64,000 bases of DNA from Simonsiella sp051414845 (GCA_051414845.1 CP183313.1:124001-188000), one strand, 5' to 3'. Positions 1-9,106 are shown, counted from the first letter of the stretch. Translations and numbers: made by a program. Notes: generated by a model from the letters alone, not told the origin.

Positions 1-1
1 G

Positions 2-1681
2 TCTTGGGATGAATTGCTGAAAGAAAATGCGGTGCAAAAGCTGCATTTAACGGTTGCCGATGCCAATCGTTTATTGGAACAAAATAATCCAGAAGCGGCA
101 AAACATCCGCAACCAGGGCAGCCTGAAAGTTTATTTATTGATTTGTACACGGCGGTGGTGTCGCAGCCGTCTATCGGGATTAGTTTATTAGGTGAAGATG
201 GTTTTAAAGCCTTGCAAGCGCGGTTAAAACCGAATCAGTCTGCGATTGTGATTGCTGGCGAAGGCGTGTATTCGTGGAAAGGTTCGGGCTATGTGCGCGG
301 CGGGATTTTTGACCGCATTGAAGTGATTCAAAACGACAACGGTTTCCGCTTTATTGACGCGCATCATACGCGTTTGCTGGATTTTGTAGCAAAAGGTGCG
401 CCACACTTTAAAGAAGTGTCGCTGTTTGTGACTCCTGAAGATTTTAAATTTGACCCTGCTGAACCTTGGCGTTTGCAGCTGATGATTCAGCATGAATTGG
501 GTGTACAAAACAAGGCGTTTGTGACAGTGGATTTGAATTATCAAATGCCGCAAGCGTTTACGGTGGACGACCCGAAAGGCGAACCTGTTTTATTAGACGC
601 TGCGCCTGTTCAGGCTGCCGTGGCTTCGGATGTTACGCCTGTGGTGGATTTGGCAACGGGCATGGAAGCAGAAGACGCAAATCCGCAACGCGATTTGTGG
701 AAGCAAATGTGGCGCGACAAAATGCCGCATATTATCGCGATTGGCTTCATGTTGTTAATTTTGACGGCGGTGTTCTTTTTCCAAGATACGCTGGTGAAAT
801 ATGAGACTTTCTATAACCGTTTTCGCTATGTTTATTTAACGATTACATTGGGTTATGTCGGTTGGTATTTGCATGCGCAGTTGTCGGTGGTGAACGTTTT
901 AACCTTTACTTCATCGCTGATTCATGGGTTTAGCTGGGATTATTTCTTGATGGACCCGTTTATCTTCACGCTGTGGTGCGCGACGGCGATGTCCATGATT
1001 TTTTGGGGGCGAGGTGCGTTTTGTGGTTGGCTTTGTCCGTTTGGCTCTTTGCAAGAATTGAGCAACGTGATTGCGAAAAAACTGGGTGTGAAACAAATTG
1101 TTGTGCCATTTGGTGTGCATACGCGCTTATCGTCGATTAAGTATCTGATTTTTATGGTGTTGTTTGGCGTTTCGCTGTATGACTTGGGTTTTGCCGAGAA
1201 AATGGCGGAGGTTGAACCGTTTAAAACCGCGATTATTTTGCACTTTATTCGTGAATGGTGGTTTGTGCTGTTTGCGGTGGCGTTGCTGGTGGCAGGTTTG
1301 TTTATTGAACGCTTTTTCTGTCGCTATTTGTGTCCACTGGGGGCGGCGATGGCGATTCCTGCGAAATTGCAGATTTTCAATTGGTTGCGTCGTTATCCGA
1401 TGTGCGGTAATCCGTGCCAAGTGTGTAATCATGAATGCCCTGTGCAAGCGATTGCGCCCGAAGGGGATATTAATCCGAATGAATGTATTCAATGTTTGAA
1501 TTGTCAAGTGTTGTATAACCACAAAACCAAATGTCCGCAGGTGGTGGCGACCAATAAGAAAAAGGCAAAGCAAGCAGCGGCAAAAGCAGAATGGGATGCA
1601 CAACGTGCGGAACAAGCGGTGCAACAGTCTCATGAGCAAGTGGTGCATTTTGTGAAGCGTGAGAAAAAAGGCGAGGAGTAA
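2..1681 (+). CDS. nosR: NosR, nitrous oxide reductase expression/electron-transfer protein (5' end missing)
   Basis: The reading frame is open from base 2 with no credible start, so the gene begins outside the window. NosR is a polytopic inner-membrane flavo-iron-sulfur protein needed for nosZ expression and for electron supply to N2O reductase. The visible part starts within or just after the periplasmic FMN-binding region. It then has several membrane segments carrying two C-x3-C-P motifs (FCGWLCP and FCRYLCP), and a C-terminal ferredoxin-like region with CGNPCQVCNHECP and CIQCLNC clusters for two 4Fe-4S centres. A Lys/Ala-rich charged tail ends the protein. nosZ follows 84 bp downstream on the same strand, the usual order. 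Confidence 0.95.
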   Translation, partial: SWDELLKENAVQKLHLTVADANRLLEQNNPEAAKHPQPGQPESLFIDLYTAVVSQPSIGISLLGEDGFKALQARLKPNQSAIVIAGEGVYSWKGSGYVRGGIFDRIEVIQNDNGFRFIDAHHTRLLDFVAKGAPHFKEVSLFVTPEDFKFDPAEPWRLQLMIQHELGVQNKAFVTVDLNYQMPQAFTVDDPKGEPVLLDAAPVQAAVASDVTPVVDLATGMEAEDANPQRDLWKQMWRDKMPHIIAIGFMLLILTAVFFFQDTLVKYETFYNRFRYVYLTITLGYVGWYLHAQLSVVNVLTFTSSLIHGFSWDYFLMDPFIFTLWCATAMSMIFWGRGAFCGWLCPFGSLQELSNVIAKKLGVKQIVVPFGVHTRLSSIKYLIFMVLFGVSLYDLGFAEKMAEVEPFKTAIILHFIREWWFVLFAVALLVAGLFIERFFCRYLCPLGAAMAIPAKLQIFNWLRRYPMCGNPCQVCNHECPVQAIAPEGDINPNECIQCLNCQVLYNHKTKCPQVVATNKKKAKQAAAKAEWDAQRAEQAVQQSHEQVVHFVKREKKGEE

Positions 1682-1698
1682 TTTCAGGCAGCCTGAAA
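1682..1698. repeat. DNA uptake sequence, representative copy
   Basis: TTTCAGGCAGCCTGAAA. This 17-mer, or its reverse complement with T at the centre, recurs dozens of times in the window in intergenic DNA, at terminators and inside genes. The plus strand carries AGGCAGCCTGAA and the minus strand AGGCTGCCTGAA; both are described DUS dialects of Neisseriaceae. DUS promote uptake of related DNA in natural transformation. Inverted close pairs form hairpins that are listed separately as terminators. Confidence 0.95.
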
Positions 1699-1765
1699 GC
1701 AGAATTTTTTAACCCAAAACATGCGGTGCTATTTGCCGCGTTCTCTCTAATCTAGGAGTTTAACC

Positions 1766-3847
1766 ATGTCAGAAAATAAAATTAGCCGCCGCAGTTTTCT
1801 CGGTACGGCAGCCGCGTCGGGTGTAGGTTTAGTTGGTTTGGCAGCCTGTTCAGGCGGTGCGCCTGCTGCCAATAAAACAGCTTCTGCTGCTCACGCAGGT
1901 GCTTCGGGTGCTGCTGGCGCTAGCCATGCAAGTAGTGGGGACATGACTAGCCACGTTGGTCCAGGTGAATTGGACAAATATTATGGCTTCCTGTCGGGCG
2001 GTCAATCAGGTGAAGTGCGTGTGGTTGGTGTGCCTTCTATGCGCGAGTTGATGCGTATTCCTGTGTTTAACATGGACAGCGCAACAGGTTGGGGTCGCAC
2101 CAACGAAAGCCGTGCCGTTTTGAACGAGAAATTGACTGCGGAAAGCCGCGAATTCTTGAAAAAATCAGGTATGCCAGTTTTCCCAAATGGCGACTACCAC
2201 CACCCACATATGTCGTTTACCGACGGCACATACGACGGTCGTTACATTTATGGTAACGACAAAGCCAATAATCGCGTGGCGCGCATTCGTTGTGATGTGA
2301 TGAAAACCGATAAAGTAGTAGAAATCCCGAATGCTTCTGGTATTCACGGTTTGCGTCCACAGCGTTATCCAAAAACAGGCTATGTGTTTGCCAATGGTGA
2401 ACACATTGTACCTGTGCCAAACAACGGTACAATGTTGGACGACCCAGCTAAAAACTACTGGGCAGTTTATACCGCGATTGACGGCGAAACCATGGACATT
2501 GCTTGGCAAGTGATGGTGGATGGTAACTTAGATAATGGCGATGCGGACTATCAAGGCAAATATTCTTTCTCTACTTGCTATAATTCAGAAAAAGGGATTA
2601 CCGTAACTGAAGCGTCAGCTAATGAACAAGACTGGTGTGTAGTGTTCAATCTTGCTGCTATTGAAGCAGGTGTTAAAGCAGGAGACTACCAAGAAATCAA
2701 TGGCGTAAAAGTATTGGACGGCCGCAAAACCAATGTTGCAAAAAATTACACACGCTACATTCCTGTGCCAAATTCGCCACACGGTTGTAACGCGTCGCCT
2801 GATGGCAACTACATCATGTTAAACGGCAAATTGTCGCCAACGGTTACCGTGTTAGACGTGCGCAAATTAGACGATTTGTTTGCAGGCAAAATCAAAGAGC
2901 GCGACGTGGTGGTTGCCGAGCCAGAATTGGGCTTAGGTCCTCTACATACTGCATTTGACGGTCGTGGCTTCGCCTACACCACCTTGTTTTTGGACAGCCA
3001 AATGGTGAAATGGAACATCCAAAAAGCCATTGACACGTATGCCAAAGGCGAAAAAACCAGCGATTATATCGTGCAAAAATTGGATGTTCACTATCAACCT
3101 GGTCATAACCACTCAACCATGGGCGAAACCAAGGAAGCCGATGGTCAATGGTTGGTATCGTTGAACAAATTCTCCAAAGACCGTTTCTTGAATGTAGGTC
3201 CTTTGAAACCAGAATGTGACCAATTGATTGACATTTCTGGCGACGAAATGAAATTGGTACACGACAATCCAACTTTTGCAGAGCCACATGACATGATGCT
3301 GGTTGCAGCAAGCAAAGTAAACCCAAACAAAACTTGGGACCGCAAAGACCCATGGATGTGGCAAGGCGCGTTAGACCAAGCGAACAAAGACGGTGTAGAA
3401 TTGGAAAAAGCTGCAACTGTCATTCGTGATGGCAACAAAGTTCGTGTGTACATGACCGCAGTTGCACCAGCATTCAGCTTGCCAAGCTTTGAAGTATATG
3501 AAGGCGACGAAGTTACTGTTATCGTAACCAATATGGAAACGATTGAAGATTTGACTCACGGCTTCACCTTGGAAGGACACGGTATTGCGATGGAAGTTGC
3601 ACCACAAGCGACTGCTTCTGTAACCTTCACTGCCAACCGTTTGGGCGTGTACTGGTACTACTGCCAATGGTTTTGCCATGCATTGCACATGGAAATGTCA
3701 GGTCGCATGATTGTACACAAAAAAGGCGAGCCATTATTGGGTGACGCAGCAAACAAATCATCTGCTAATCCAGCGCAAGCCAGCGCAGCAGCTTCTTCAG
3801 CACCAGCGCAAACAGAATCAGCTTCTGCGGCTTCAGCAGCGAAATAA
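1766..3847 (+). CDS. nosZ: Nitrous-oxide reductase NosZ, with Tat and lipoprotein-type signal
   Basis: Reduces N2O to N2 in the periplasm using the CuZ and CuA copper centres. The 693 residues start after a clear ribosome site (TAGGAG). The N-terminus has a twin-arginine motif (SRRSFLG) and a lipobox (LAAC, Cys28), then a linker of about 35 residues rich in Ala, Gly, Ser and His. The beta-propeller carries the expected CuZ histidines (HHPH near 136, HGL near 193, SPHG, GHNH, EPHD). The cupredoxin domain has the CuA motif C633-x3-C637-x3-H641-x2-M644. A C-terminal tail of about 35 residues is almost only Ala, Ser and Gln. Length and lipobox suggest a membrane-anchored enzyme, unlike the soluble form usual in other proteobacteria. 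Confidence 0.97.
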   Translation: MSENKISRRSFLGTAAASGVGLVGLAACSGGAPAANKTASAAHAGASGAAGASHASSGDMTSHVGPGELDKYYGFLSGGQSGEVRVVGVPSMRELMRIPVFNMDSATGWGRTNESRAVLNEKLTAESREFLKKSGMPVFPNGDYHHPHMSFTDGTYDGRYIYGNDKANNRVARIRCDVMKTDKVVEIPNASGIHGLRPQRYPKTGYVFANGEHIVPVPNNGTMLDDPAKNYWAVYTAIDGETMDIAWQVMVDGNLDNGDADYQGKYSFSTCYNSEKGITVTEASANEQDWCVVFNLAAIEAGVKAGDYQEINGVKVLDGRKTNVAKNYTRYIPVPNSPHGCNASPDGNYIMLNGKLSPTVTVLDVRKLDDLFAGKIKERDVVVAEPELGLGPLHTAFDGRGFAYTTLFLDSQMVKWNIQKAIDTYAKGEKTSDYIVQKLDVHYQPGHNHSTMGETKEADGQWLVSLNKFSKDRFLNVGPLKPECDQLIDISGDEMKLVHDNPTFAEPHDMMLVAASKVNPNKTWDRKDPWMWQGALDQANKDGVELEKAATVIRDGNKVRVYMTAVAPAFSLPSFEVYEGDEVTVIVTNMETIEDLTHGFTLEGHGIAMEVAPQATASVTFTANRLGVYWYYCQWFCHALHMEMSGRMIVHKKGEPLLGDAANKSSANPAQASAAASSAPAQTESASAASAAK

Positions 3848-3861
3848 TCGCTTATAAAATT

Positions 3862-3930
3862 AGGGTGTGCAACTTAGTTGAACTTTCAGACAGTCTGAAA
3901 GTAACAACGGGGCGCACACCCTGTTTTAAT
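3862..3930 (+). terminator. Hairpin between nosZ and nosD
   Basis: Outer stem AGGGTGTGC (3862-3870) pairs with GCACACCCT (3914-3922) and is followed by GTTTTAAT. The loop contains a second perfect hairpin, ACTTTCAGACAGTCTGAAAGT minus one base at each end (3883-3901), a DUS-like palindrome with compensatory changes. It lies just behind nosZ and may partly terminate or attenuate transcription into nosDFYL. Confidence 0.6.
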
Positions 3931-4031
3931 AAGAAAGTCAGTAATCACATATATTACTCATTTCCTTATTCAAACACTTTTCAGGCAGCCTGAAAACAAA
4001 AAATCAGGCAGCAAAAAATATACAAAAAATC

Positions 4032-5303
4032 ATGAAAAACAAACACATCATCACATTTTTGCTCTTGGTATTCAACAGCCTTCATGCCATCGCAGCCGTC
4101 ATCAAAGTTTCGCCATCAGATAACTTGCAAGCAGCGATTGACGCAGCGCAATCAGGCGACACCATTCAATTAGCAGCAGGCAAATACCAAACTAAAATTT
4201 TGATTACCAAGCCATTGACTTTAAAAGGAATGCCCGACCATTCCGCCATTATTGAAGGCGACCGCACAGGGCGCACGCTCACCATTTCCGCGCCTGATGT
4301 TACTGTTAAAAACTTAACCGTAACGCGCTCAGGCATGAGCTTGCCCGAAATGGACGCAGGCATTTTTTTGGATAAAACCGCCACCCGCGCCCAAGTTTTG
4401 GATAACCATATTTTAGACAATTCTGTTGGCGTATATATGTGGGGCGCGGCAGAATCATTGGTGCAAGGCAACACCATTGTGGGTAACAAACAATTGCGTG
4501 TAAACGAGCGCGGCAATGGCGTAACCGTATGGAATTCCCCCAATGCCAAAGTGTTGCACAACGACATTTCTTACGGGCGCGATGGCATTTTTTCCAATGC
4601 CAGCAATTTCAACACGTTCAATCACAATACCTTTCACAAACTGCGTTACGGCGTACATTATATGTACACCAACGACAGCGAAATCAGCCACAATATTTCC
4701 TACGACAACACTATCGGCTATGCCATCATGTTTTCCGAGCGCATTAAAGTCAATCACAATGTATCGTGGAACAATATTGAGCAAGGCATTATGCTCAACT
4801 ATGCCAACCATTCTGAAATCATCGGCAATGCCGTAGATAAATCGGAAAAATGCGTTTTCATTTACAACGCCAACCACAATAAATTAACCCATAACCATTT
4901 CGCCAACTGCGCCATGGGCATCCACTTCACCGCTGCCCCCGAAGGCATGGTGGTGCAACAAAATTCATTTATCAACAATCAGTTACAAATCAAATACGTC
5001 GGTACACGTTTCCTAGACTGGGCAGAAGGCGGCTTGGGCAACTATTGGAGCGACAACAGCGCGTTTGACCTAAACGGAGACGGCATTGCTGACACAGCCT
5101 ACAAACCCAACGGTATTATAGACCAAATCGTCTGGCGCGCCCACGCCGCTCGTTTGTTGGTCAACAGTCCCGCCGTCAGCATTGTCAAATGGGCGCAACA
5201 ACAATTCCCTGCCATCATGCCCGGCGGCATTGTGGACAGCAAACCGCTTATGAAGCAGCCTGAAAGCGAAACCGTACAAAAATTGCAACAGCTCAAAAGC
5301 TAA
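4032..5303 (+). CDS. nosD: NosD, periplasmic copper-processing protein for NosZ
   Basis: Periplasmic accessory protein needed to build the CuZ centre of NosZ; it works with the NosFY ABC transporter. The 423-residue product has a cleavable signal peptide (hydrophobic stretch ending HAIAA, about residue 22) and then a right-handed parallel beta-helix of the NosD/CASH type. Repeated Asn-rich turns such as NHNTFHKLRYGVHY, SHNISYDN and NHNVSWNN are visible between residues 110 and 300. It lies 184 bp behind nosZ and 120 bp ahead of nosF. Length is normal for the family. Confidence 0.95.
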   Translation: MKNKHIITFLLLVFNSLHAIAAVIKVSPSDNLQAAIDAAQSGDTIQLAAGKYQTKILITKPLTLKGMPDHSAIIEGDRTGRTLTISAPDVTVKNLTVTRSGMSLPEMDAGIFLDKTATRAQVLDNHILDNSVGVYMWGAAESLVQGNTIVGNKQLRVNERGNGVTVWNSPNAKVLHNDISYGRDGIFSNASNFNTFNHNTFHKLRYGVHYMYTNDSEISHNISYDNTIGYAIMFSERIKVNHNVSWNNIEQGIMLNYANHSEIIGNAVDKSEKCVFIYNANHNKLTHNHFANCAMGIHFTAAPEGMVVQQNSFINNQLQIKYVGTRFLDWAEGGLGNYWSDNSAFDLNGDGIADTAYKPNGIIDQIVWRAHAARLLVNSPAVSIVKWAQQQFPAIMPGGIVDSKPLMKQPESETVQKLQQLKS

Positions 5304-5423
5304 GGTAGAGCAAATATCGTTCAACAAAGCATAAAAAACCTTTCAGGCTGCCTGAATATCGTTTGCAAAATAGAACATCCCACCCCATAACAAGCTGCAA
5401 AACCAAAAAAAATTGAGAAAACC

Positions 5424-6326
5424 ATGACCGCCACACACTTAACCCTCACCCAAGTCACCAAACAATACGGCGCACAAAAAGCCGTCAATAACGTAGATTT
5501 AAGTCTCAACGCAGGCGAATGCGTTGGCTTGGCAGGACACAATGGGGCAGGCAAATCCACCCTAATGAAGCTTATCTTAGGTTTAATTCATCCCGATTCA
5601 GGCAGCGTACAACTCTTTGGCGAAGCCCTTTCAGGCAGCCAAAAAACCGCCGAAATCCGTCGCCAAATCGGTTATCTACCCGAAACCGTCGCGCTACACC
5701 CATCACTCACAGGCAAAGAAACGCTGGATTTTTACGCCAAACTCAAAGGCACAGATTTGGCAAAAAATCATGCCCTATTGGAACGTGTTGGCATCGCCCA
5801 ATCCGCCTACAAACGCGTTGGCGCATATTCCAAAGGTATGCGCCAACGCCTCGCACTCGCCCAAGCCCTATTAGGCGCACCCAAATTATTGTTGTTAGAC
5901 GAGCCGACCACAGGATTAGACCCCGCATCGCGCCAAATGTTTTACCAAATTATCAACGAGTTAAAACAACAAGGCGCAACCGTTTTGCTCTCCACCCACG
6001 CGCTGGCAGAATTAGACGGACACGCCGACCGCATTGTTGTGATGAAAAATGGCAATAAAGTCGCCGACGGCAATATGCGTCAGTTGCACATTCAAAGCGG
6101 TTTACCGATTCAAATCCATGTCTTGTTTCAACAAGAGAAAACGCTGCCCAATCATTGGCAAAGCGTTTCAGGCAGCCTGAAACACTACACCACCACGTGC
6201 GACGAAAGCGACAAAATGGCGCGTTTGCACGAATTAGGCAGTTTGGACAACGTGGCGCAATTGGATATTCACACGCCGACTTTGGACGAAATGTATGCGG
6301 AATTTTTGAAACGGGAAGATGTGTAA
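5424..6326 (+). CDS. nosF: NosF, ABC transporter ATP-binding protein
   Basis: Cytoplasmic ATPase that pairs with NosY and NosD in maturation of N2O reductase. The 300-residue protein has Walker A GHNGAGKST near residue 38, signature YSKGMRQRLALAQA near 135, and Walker B LLLLDEPTTGLDP near 155. The C-terminal third is a helper domain; a DUS lies inside it in frame (6167-6183) and encodes SGSLK. nosY starts 58 bp downstream. Confidence 0.95.
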   Translation: MTATHLTLTQVTKQYGAQKAVNNVDLSLNAGECVGLAGHNGAGKSTLMKLILGLIHPDSGSVQLFGEALSGSQKTAEIRRQIGYLPETVALHPSLTGKETLDFYAKLKGTDLAKNHALLERVGIAQSAYKRVGAYSKGMRQRLALAQALLGAPKLLLLDEPTTGLDPASRQMFYQIINELKQQGATVLLSTHALAELDGHADRIVVMKNGNKVADGNMRQLHIQSGLPIQIHVLFQQEKTLPNHWQSVSGSLKHYTTTCDESDKMARLHELGSLDNVAQLDIHTPTLDEMYAEFLKREDV

Positions 6327-6384
6327 ATTTTTTCAGGCAGCCTGAAAGCAACAATCAAAATAAATTCAATCAAGAGAACCCAAA

Positions 6385-7215
6385 ATGTCCCCCACCTTCA
6401 TCATCGCCCAAAAAGAAATTCGCGATAACCTACGCAACCGTTGGGTTATCGCCGCCACCGTGCTCATGTTCGTACTCGCGTTGGTGCTCGGCTTTCTCGG
6501 CAGCGCGCCCACAGGCAGCGTCAAAGTAGACCCGCTTACCGTAACCGTCGTCAGCTTATCTAGCCTATCCATTTTTCTCATTCCGCTCATCGCCATGCTC
6601 ATGGCATACGACGCGCTGATTGGCGAAATTGAACGCGGCACCATGGCATTATTGCTGAGTTACCCCATCTCGCGCTGGCAAATTCTCGTGGGCAAATTCA
6701 TCGGACACATCACGCTCTTAACCGTCGCCACCACGCTGGGCTACGGCATAGCAGGCATCATCTTGCAACTGAATTTCGGCGGCATCAACGCCAGCGCCTG
6801 GAAACCGTTTTTCCTGCTCATCGCCGCCAGCGTTTTGCTCGGCGCAGCGTTTTTATCGATAGGCTACTTAATCAGCGCGAAAGTGAAAGAACGCGGCACA
6901 GCAGCAGGCGTAGCCATTGGCGTGTGGCTGTTTTTTGTGGTCATTTTTGACATGGCATTGCTTGGCATTTTGGTTGCTGACAGCAAACACGCGCTCAACG
7001 CCAAAATCGTGGAAAACATTTTGCTATTTAATCCGACCGATATCTACCGTCTGCTCAATTTAACAGGCTTTGAAAACACAGCAATGTACGCAGGCATGGC
7101 GGGTGTGAGCGGACAAATCGGATTGAGCAAAGCCGTGTTGCTGATGGCGCAATTAGGTTGGATTGTTGTGCCATTTGCCCTTGCTGCATGGTTATTTAAT
7201 CGTCGCCAAATCTAG
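6385..7215 (+). CDS. nosY: NosY, ABC transporter permease
   Basis: Integral membrane partner of NosF, thought to deliver a sulfur species for assembly of the NosZ CuZ centre. The 276 residues contain about six hydrophobic segments (for example residues 20-42, 55-75, 100-122, 140-160, 170-198 and 245-270) and the ABC-2 type motif EIERGTMALLLSYPISRW near residue 77. The stop is followed at once by a DUS. The 213-bp gap to nosL holds a GC-rich REP-like repeat. Confidence 0.93.
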   Translation: MSPTFIIAQKEIRDNLRNRWVIAATVLMFVLALVLGFLGSAPTGSVKVDPLTVTVVSLSSLSIFLIPLIAMLMAYDALIGEIERGTMALLLSYPISRWQILVGKFIGHITLLTVATTLGYGIAGIILQLNFGGINASAWKPFFLLIAASVLLGAAFLSIGYLISAKVKERGTAAGVAIGVWLFFVVIFDMALLGILVADSKHALNAKIVENILLFNPTDIYRLLNLTGFENTAMYAGMAGVSGQIGLSKAVLLMAQLGWIVVPFALAAWLFNRRQI

Positions 7216-7289
7216 TTTCAGGCAGCCTGAAAATGTTTTTTGGCAAACTTGTGAATAAACAATAAACTTTTGAAACAACTGAACTCTGT

Positions 7290-7328
7290 CCCCTCCCCCG
7301 CCCGCGGGGGTAGGGCTAGGGTGGGGGG
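7290..7328. repeat. GC-rich REP-like palindromic repeat
   Basis: A C-rich/G-rich stretch (CCCTCCCCCGCCCGCGGGGG and onward to GGGTGGGGGG) lies between nosY and nosL. Two diverged relatives, each joined to a DUS, occur inside the large DUF2339 gene at 21755-21824 and 21971-22040. Repeats of this look are common in many proteobacterial genomes; here they can be captured in a coding frame. Confidence 0.55.
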
Positions 7329-7428
7329 TTTTTGTTATACAGCCACAATTGATTTTTCAGGCAGCCTGAAAAACACCACAATACATTTTCAGGCAGCCTG
7401 AAACCCCAAAACCAACGGAAATAAAACC

Positions 7429-7929
7429 ATGAAAAAAACATTAACCACACTCATCGCTGCCCTAATTCTAGTCGCCTGCAACCCAACCAGCGAAGCCCCC
7501 AAAGCCCTACCGCAACCCCACGCCATTACTGAGCAATCCAAAGGCTATTACTGCACCATGAACCTAGCCGAACACAACGGCGGCAAAGCGCAAATCTTCC
7601 TAGAAAGCAAGCCCGACCAACCCATCTGGTTCTCCACCGTCAATCAAGCCTTTGGCTTTACGCGCCACCCTGGCGAACCCAAAGACGTTGCCGCCGTGTA
7701 CGTTACCGACATGGGCAAAGTCACCGACTGGAACAAACCCAACGCCGACAACGCATGGATAAACGCCAAAACCGCACATTATGTGATAGACACAAAATTC
7801 GTCGGCGGCATGGGCACAGTAGATGCGTTGCCATTCGCCGATTTAGTCCAAGCCCAAGCCTTCGTGCAAAAAAACGGTGGCAAAATCGTCTCATTCGACC
7901 AAATGCCCGATGAATTTATCTACAAATAA
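7429..7929 (+). CDS. nosL: NosL, copper-binding lipoprotein
   Basis: Periplasmic copper chaperone that supplies copper to NosZ. The 166-residue product has a lipoprotein signal (lipobox LVAC near residue 17) and the short metal-binding motif C-x-M in YYCTMNLAEH near residue 45. The remainder matches the NosL fold, with a conserved Trp-Phe segment (PIWFSTVNQAFGF). It is preceded by two DUS and followed by a Correia-like element and apbE. Confidence 0.92.
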   Translation: MKKTLTTLIAALILVACNPTSEAPKALPQPHAITEQSKGYYCTMNLAEHNGGKAQIFLESKPDQPIWFSTVNQAFGFTRHPGEPKDVAAVYVTDMGKVTDWNKPNADNAWINAKTAHYVIDTKFVGGMGTVDALPFADLVQAQAFVQKNGGKIVSFDQMPDEFIYK

Positions 7930-8001
7930 CACCGTAGGATGAGTTCCATCCACCCAAACAAACCACTAACCTTTTCAGGCAGCCTGAAACCCAAAAACAA
8001 T

Positions 8002-8110
8002 TCTAGAGTGGATGCAATTTAAATCAGGACAAGGCGACAGCGAGAGCCGTGTACATCTAGTACATAAGGGAGCTGGCAACGTTGTACGGGTTTAAATTGA
8101 ATTCACTATA
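8002..8110. repeat. Correia-like repeat (short form)
   Basis: About 109 bp. The left end TCTAGAGTGGATGCAATTTA and the right end (reverse complement TATAGTGAATTCAATTTAAA) resemble the Correia terminal repeat TATAGTGGATTAAATTTAAA. Inside are AATCAGGACAAGGCGAC and GGCAACGTTGTACGGG, both typical of Correia elements of Neisseria. A second, more diverged copy is at 21177-21283. It ends 18 bp before the start codon of the apbE gene. TTGTAC (8082-8087) and TATAAA (8107-8112) at its right end could serve as a weak promoter; that part is inference. Confidence 0.75.
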
Positions 8111-8128
8111 AAAACAAGGAAAGCCATC

Positions 8129-9106
8129 ATGCAAACCACCCGTCGCCGCTTTATCGGCATCACTGCCGCCGTTTCCGCCAGCGCACTTTTGCCCACCGCA
8201 TTCGGCAAAACCTCAACCATCCAACCCGAAATCTGGCAAGGTGTCGCACTGGGCGCAGACGCTGAACTACGCCTATATCATCCCAACCGCCAAGTTGCAC
8301 AAAGTCTTATTCAACAAGCCCTTAGCGAAGTGGCCCGCCTAGAAAAAATCTTCAGCATATACAACGAAAACAGCCAAATCAGCCAACTCAACCGTACAGG
8401 CAGCCTGAATAATCCCGCCGCCGATTTGCTCGCTGTGTTGAGCCAAAGCCAAAGCATACACACGCTCACACGTGGCGCATTTGACCCCACCGTACAAGTT
8501 TTATGGCAACGCTACGCCGCCCATTTCGCCAAACAGCCCCAAAGCAAAACCGCACCCAATATCCAAGCCGCCATGCAACACGTTGGCTTTGATAACGTCA
8601 TCATCACACCGCAAAAAATCGCCTTCGCTAAACCCAATATGGCAATCACGCTCAACGGCATCGCGCAAGGCTACATCACTGACCGTGTAACCCAAATACT
8701 ACAAAAAGGCGGCTTGCAACACGCGCTCGTCAATATGGGCGAAACGCGCCATTTAGATACACTTAAACAACACCCCGAAATGGCCAAAATCCGCAATCCA
8801 CGCGGCGCAGGCGTGTTGCCAAACGCAAATATTCCTTTGCAAAACCAAGCCCTCGCCACATCCAGCGGCTACGGCACAGCGTTTGATAAAGCTGAAAAGT
8901 TTACCCACATCTTTGACCCACGCACAGGCAACAGCACCCCACGCTACCAAAGCGTCAGCGTACTCGCCAATACCGCCGCCCAAGCCGACGCCTTATCCAC
9001 CGCGTTCGCTGTTAGCTCAGAACGCAATATTCAAGCCGCCGCCCGACAAGTCGGCGCGAAAGTGTGGCTGGTGTTGTTGGATGGCAATGTAAAAACATTA
9101 GCTTAA
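8129..9106 (+). CDS. apbE: FAD:protein FMN transferase (ApbE/NosX type)
   Basis: Attaches FMN covalently to a Ser/Thr of exported flavoproteins; next to nosR the expected target is the FMN-binding domain of NosR, as for NosX. The 325 residues begin with a Tat-type signal (TRRRFIG, then a hydrophobic stretch to about residue 26). The body has ApbE features: FSIYNENSQISQLNR, RGAFDPTVQVLW, ITLNGIAQGYITDRV, NMGETRHLD and a FTHIFDPRTG segment followed by SVSVLANTAAQADALSTA, which binds Mg and FAD. A good ribosome site (AAGGAAAG) precedes the start. It is the last gene of the nos cluster. Confidence 0.92.
   Translation: MQTTRRRFIGITAAVSASALLPTAFGKTSTIQPEIWQGVALGADAELRLYHPNRQVAQSLIQQALSEVARLEKIFSIYNENSQISQLNRTGSLNNPAADLLAVLSQSQSIHTLTRGAFDPTVQVLWQRYAAHFAKQPQSKTAPNIQAAMQHVGFDNVIITPQKIAFAKPNMAITLNGIAQGYITDRVTQILQKGGLQHALVNMGETRHLDTLKQHPEMAKIRNPRGAGVLPNANIPLQNQALATSSGYGTAFDKAEKFTHIFDPRTGNSTPRYQSVSVLANTAAQADALSTAFAVSSERNIQAAARQVGAKVWLVLLDGNVKTLA

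Noticed and set aside
7290..7328. Possible rho-independent terminator or G-quadruplex at the GC-rich stretch behind nosY
   Set aside because: The sequence matches a repeat seen elsewhere in the window; quadruplex formation cannot be judged here, so it is listed only as a repeat.
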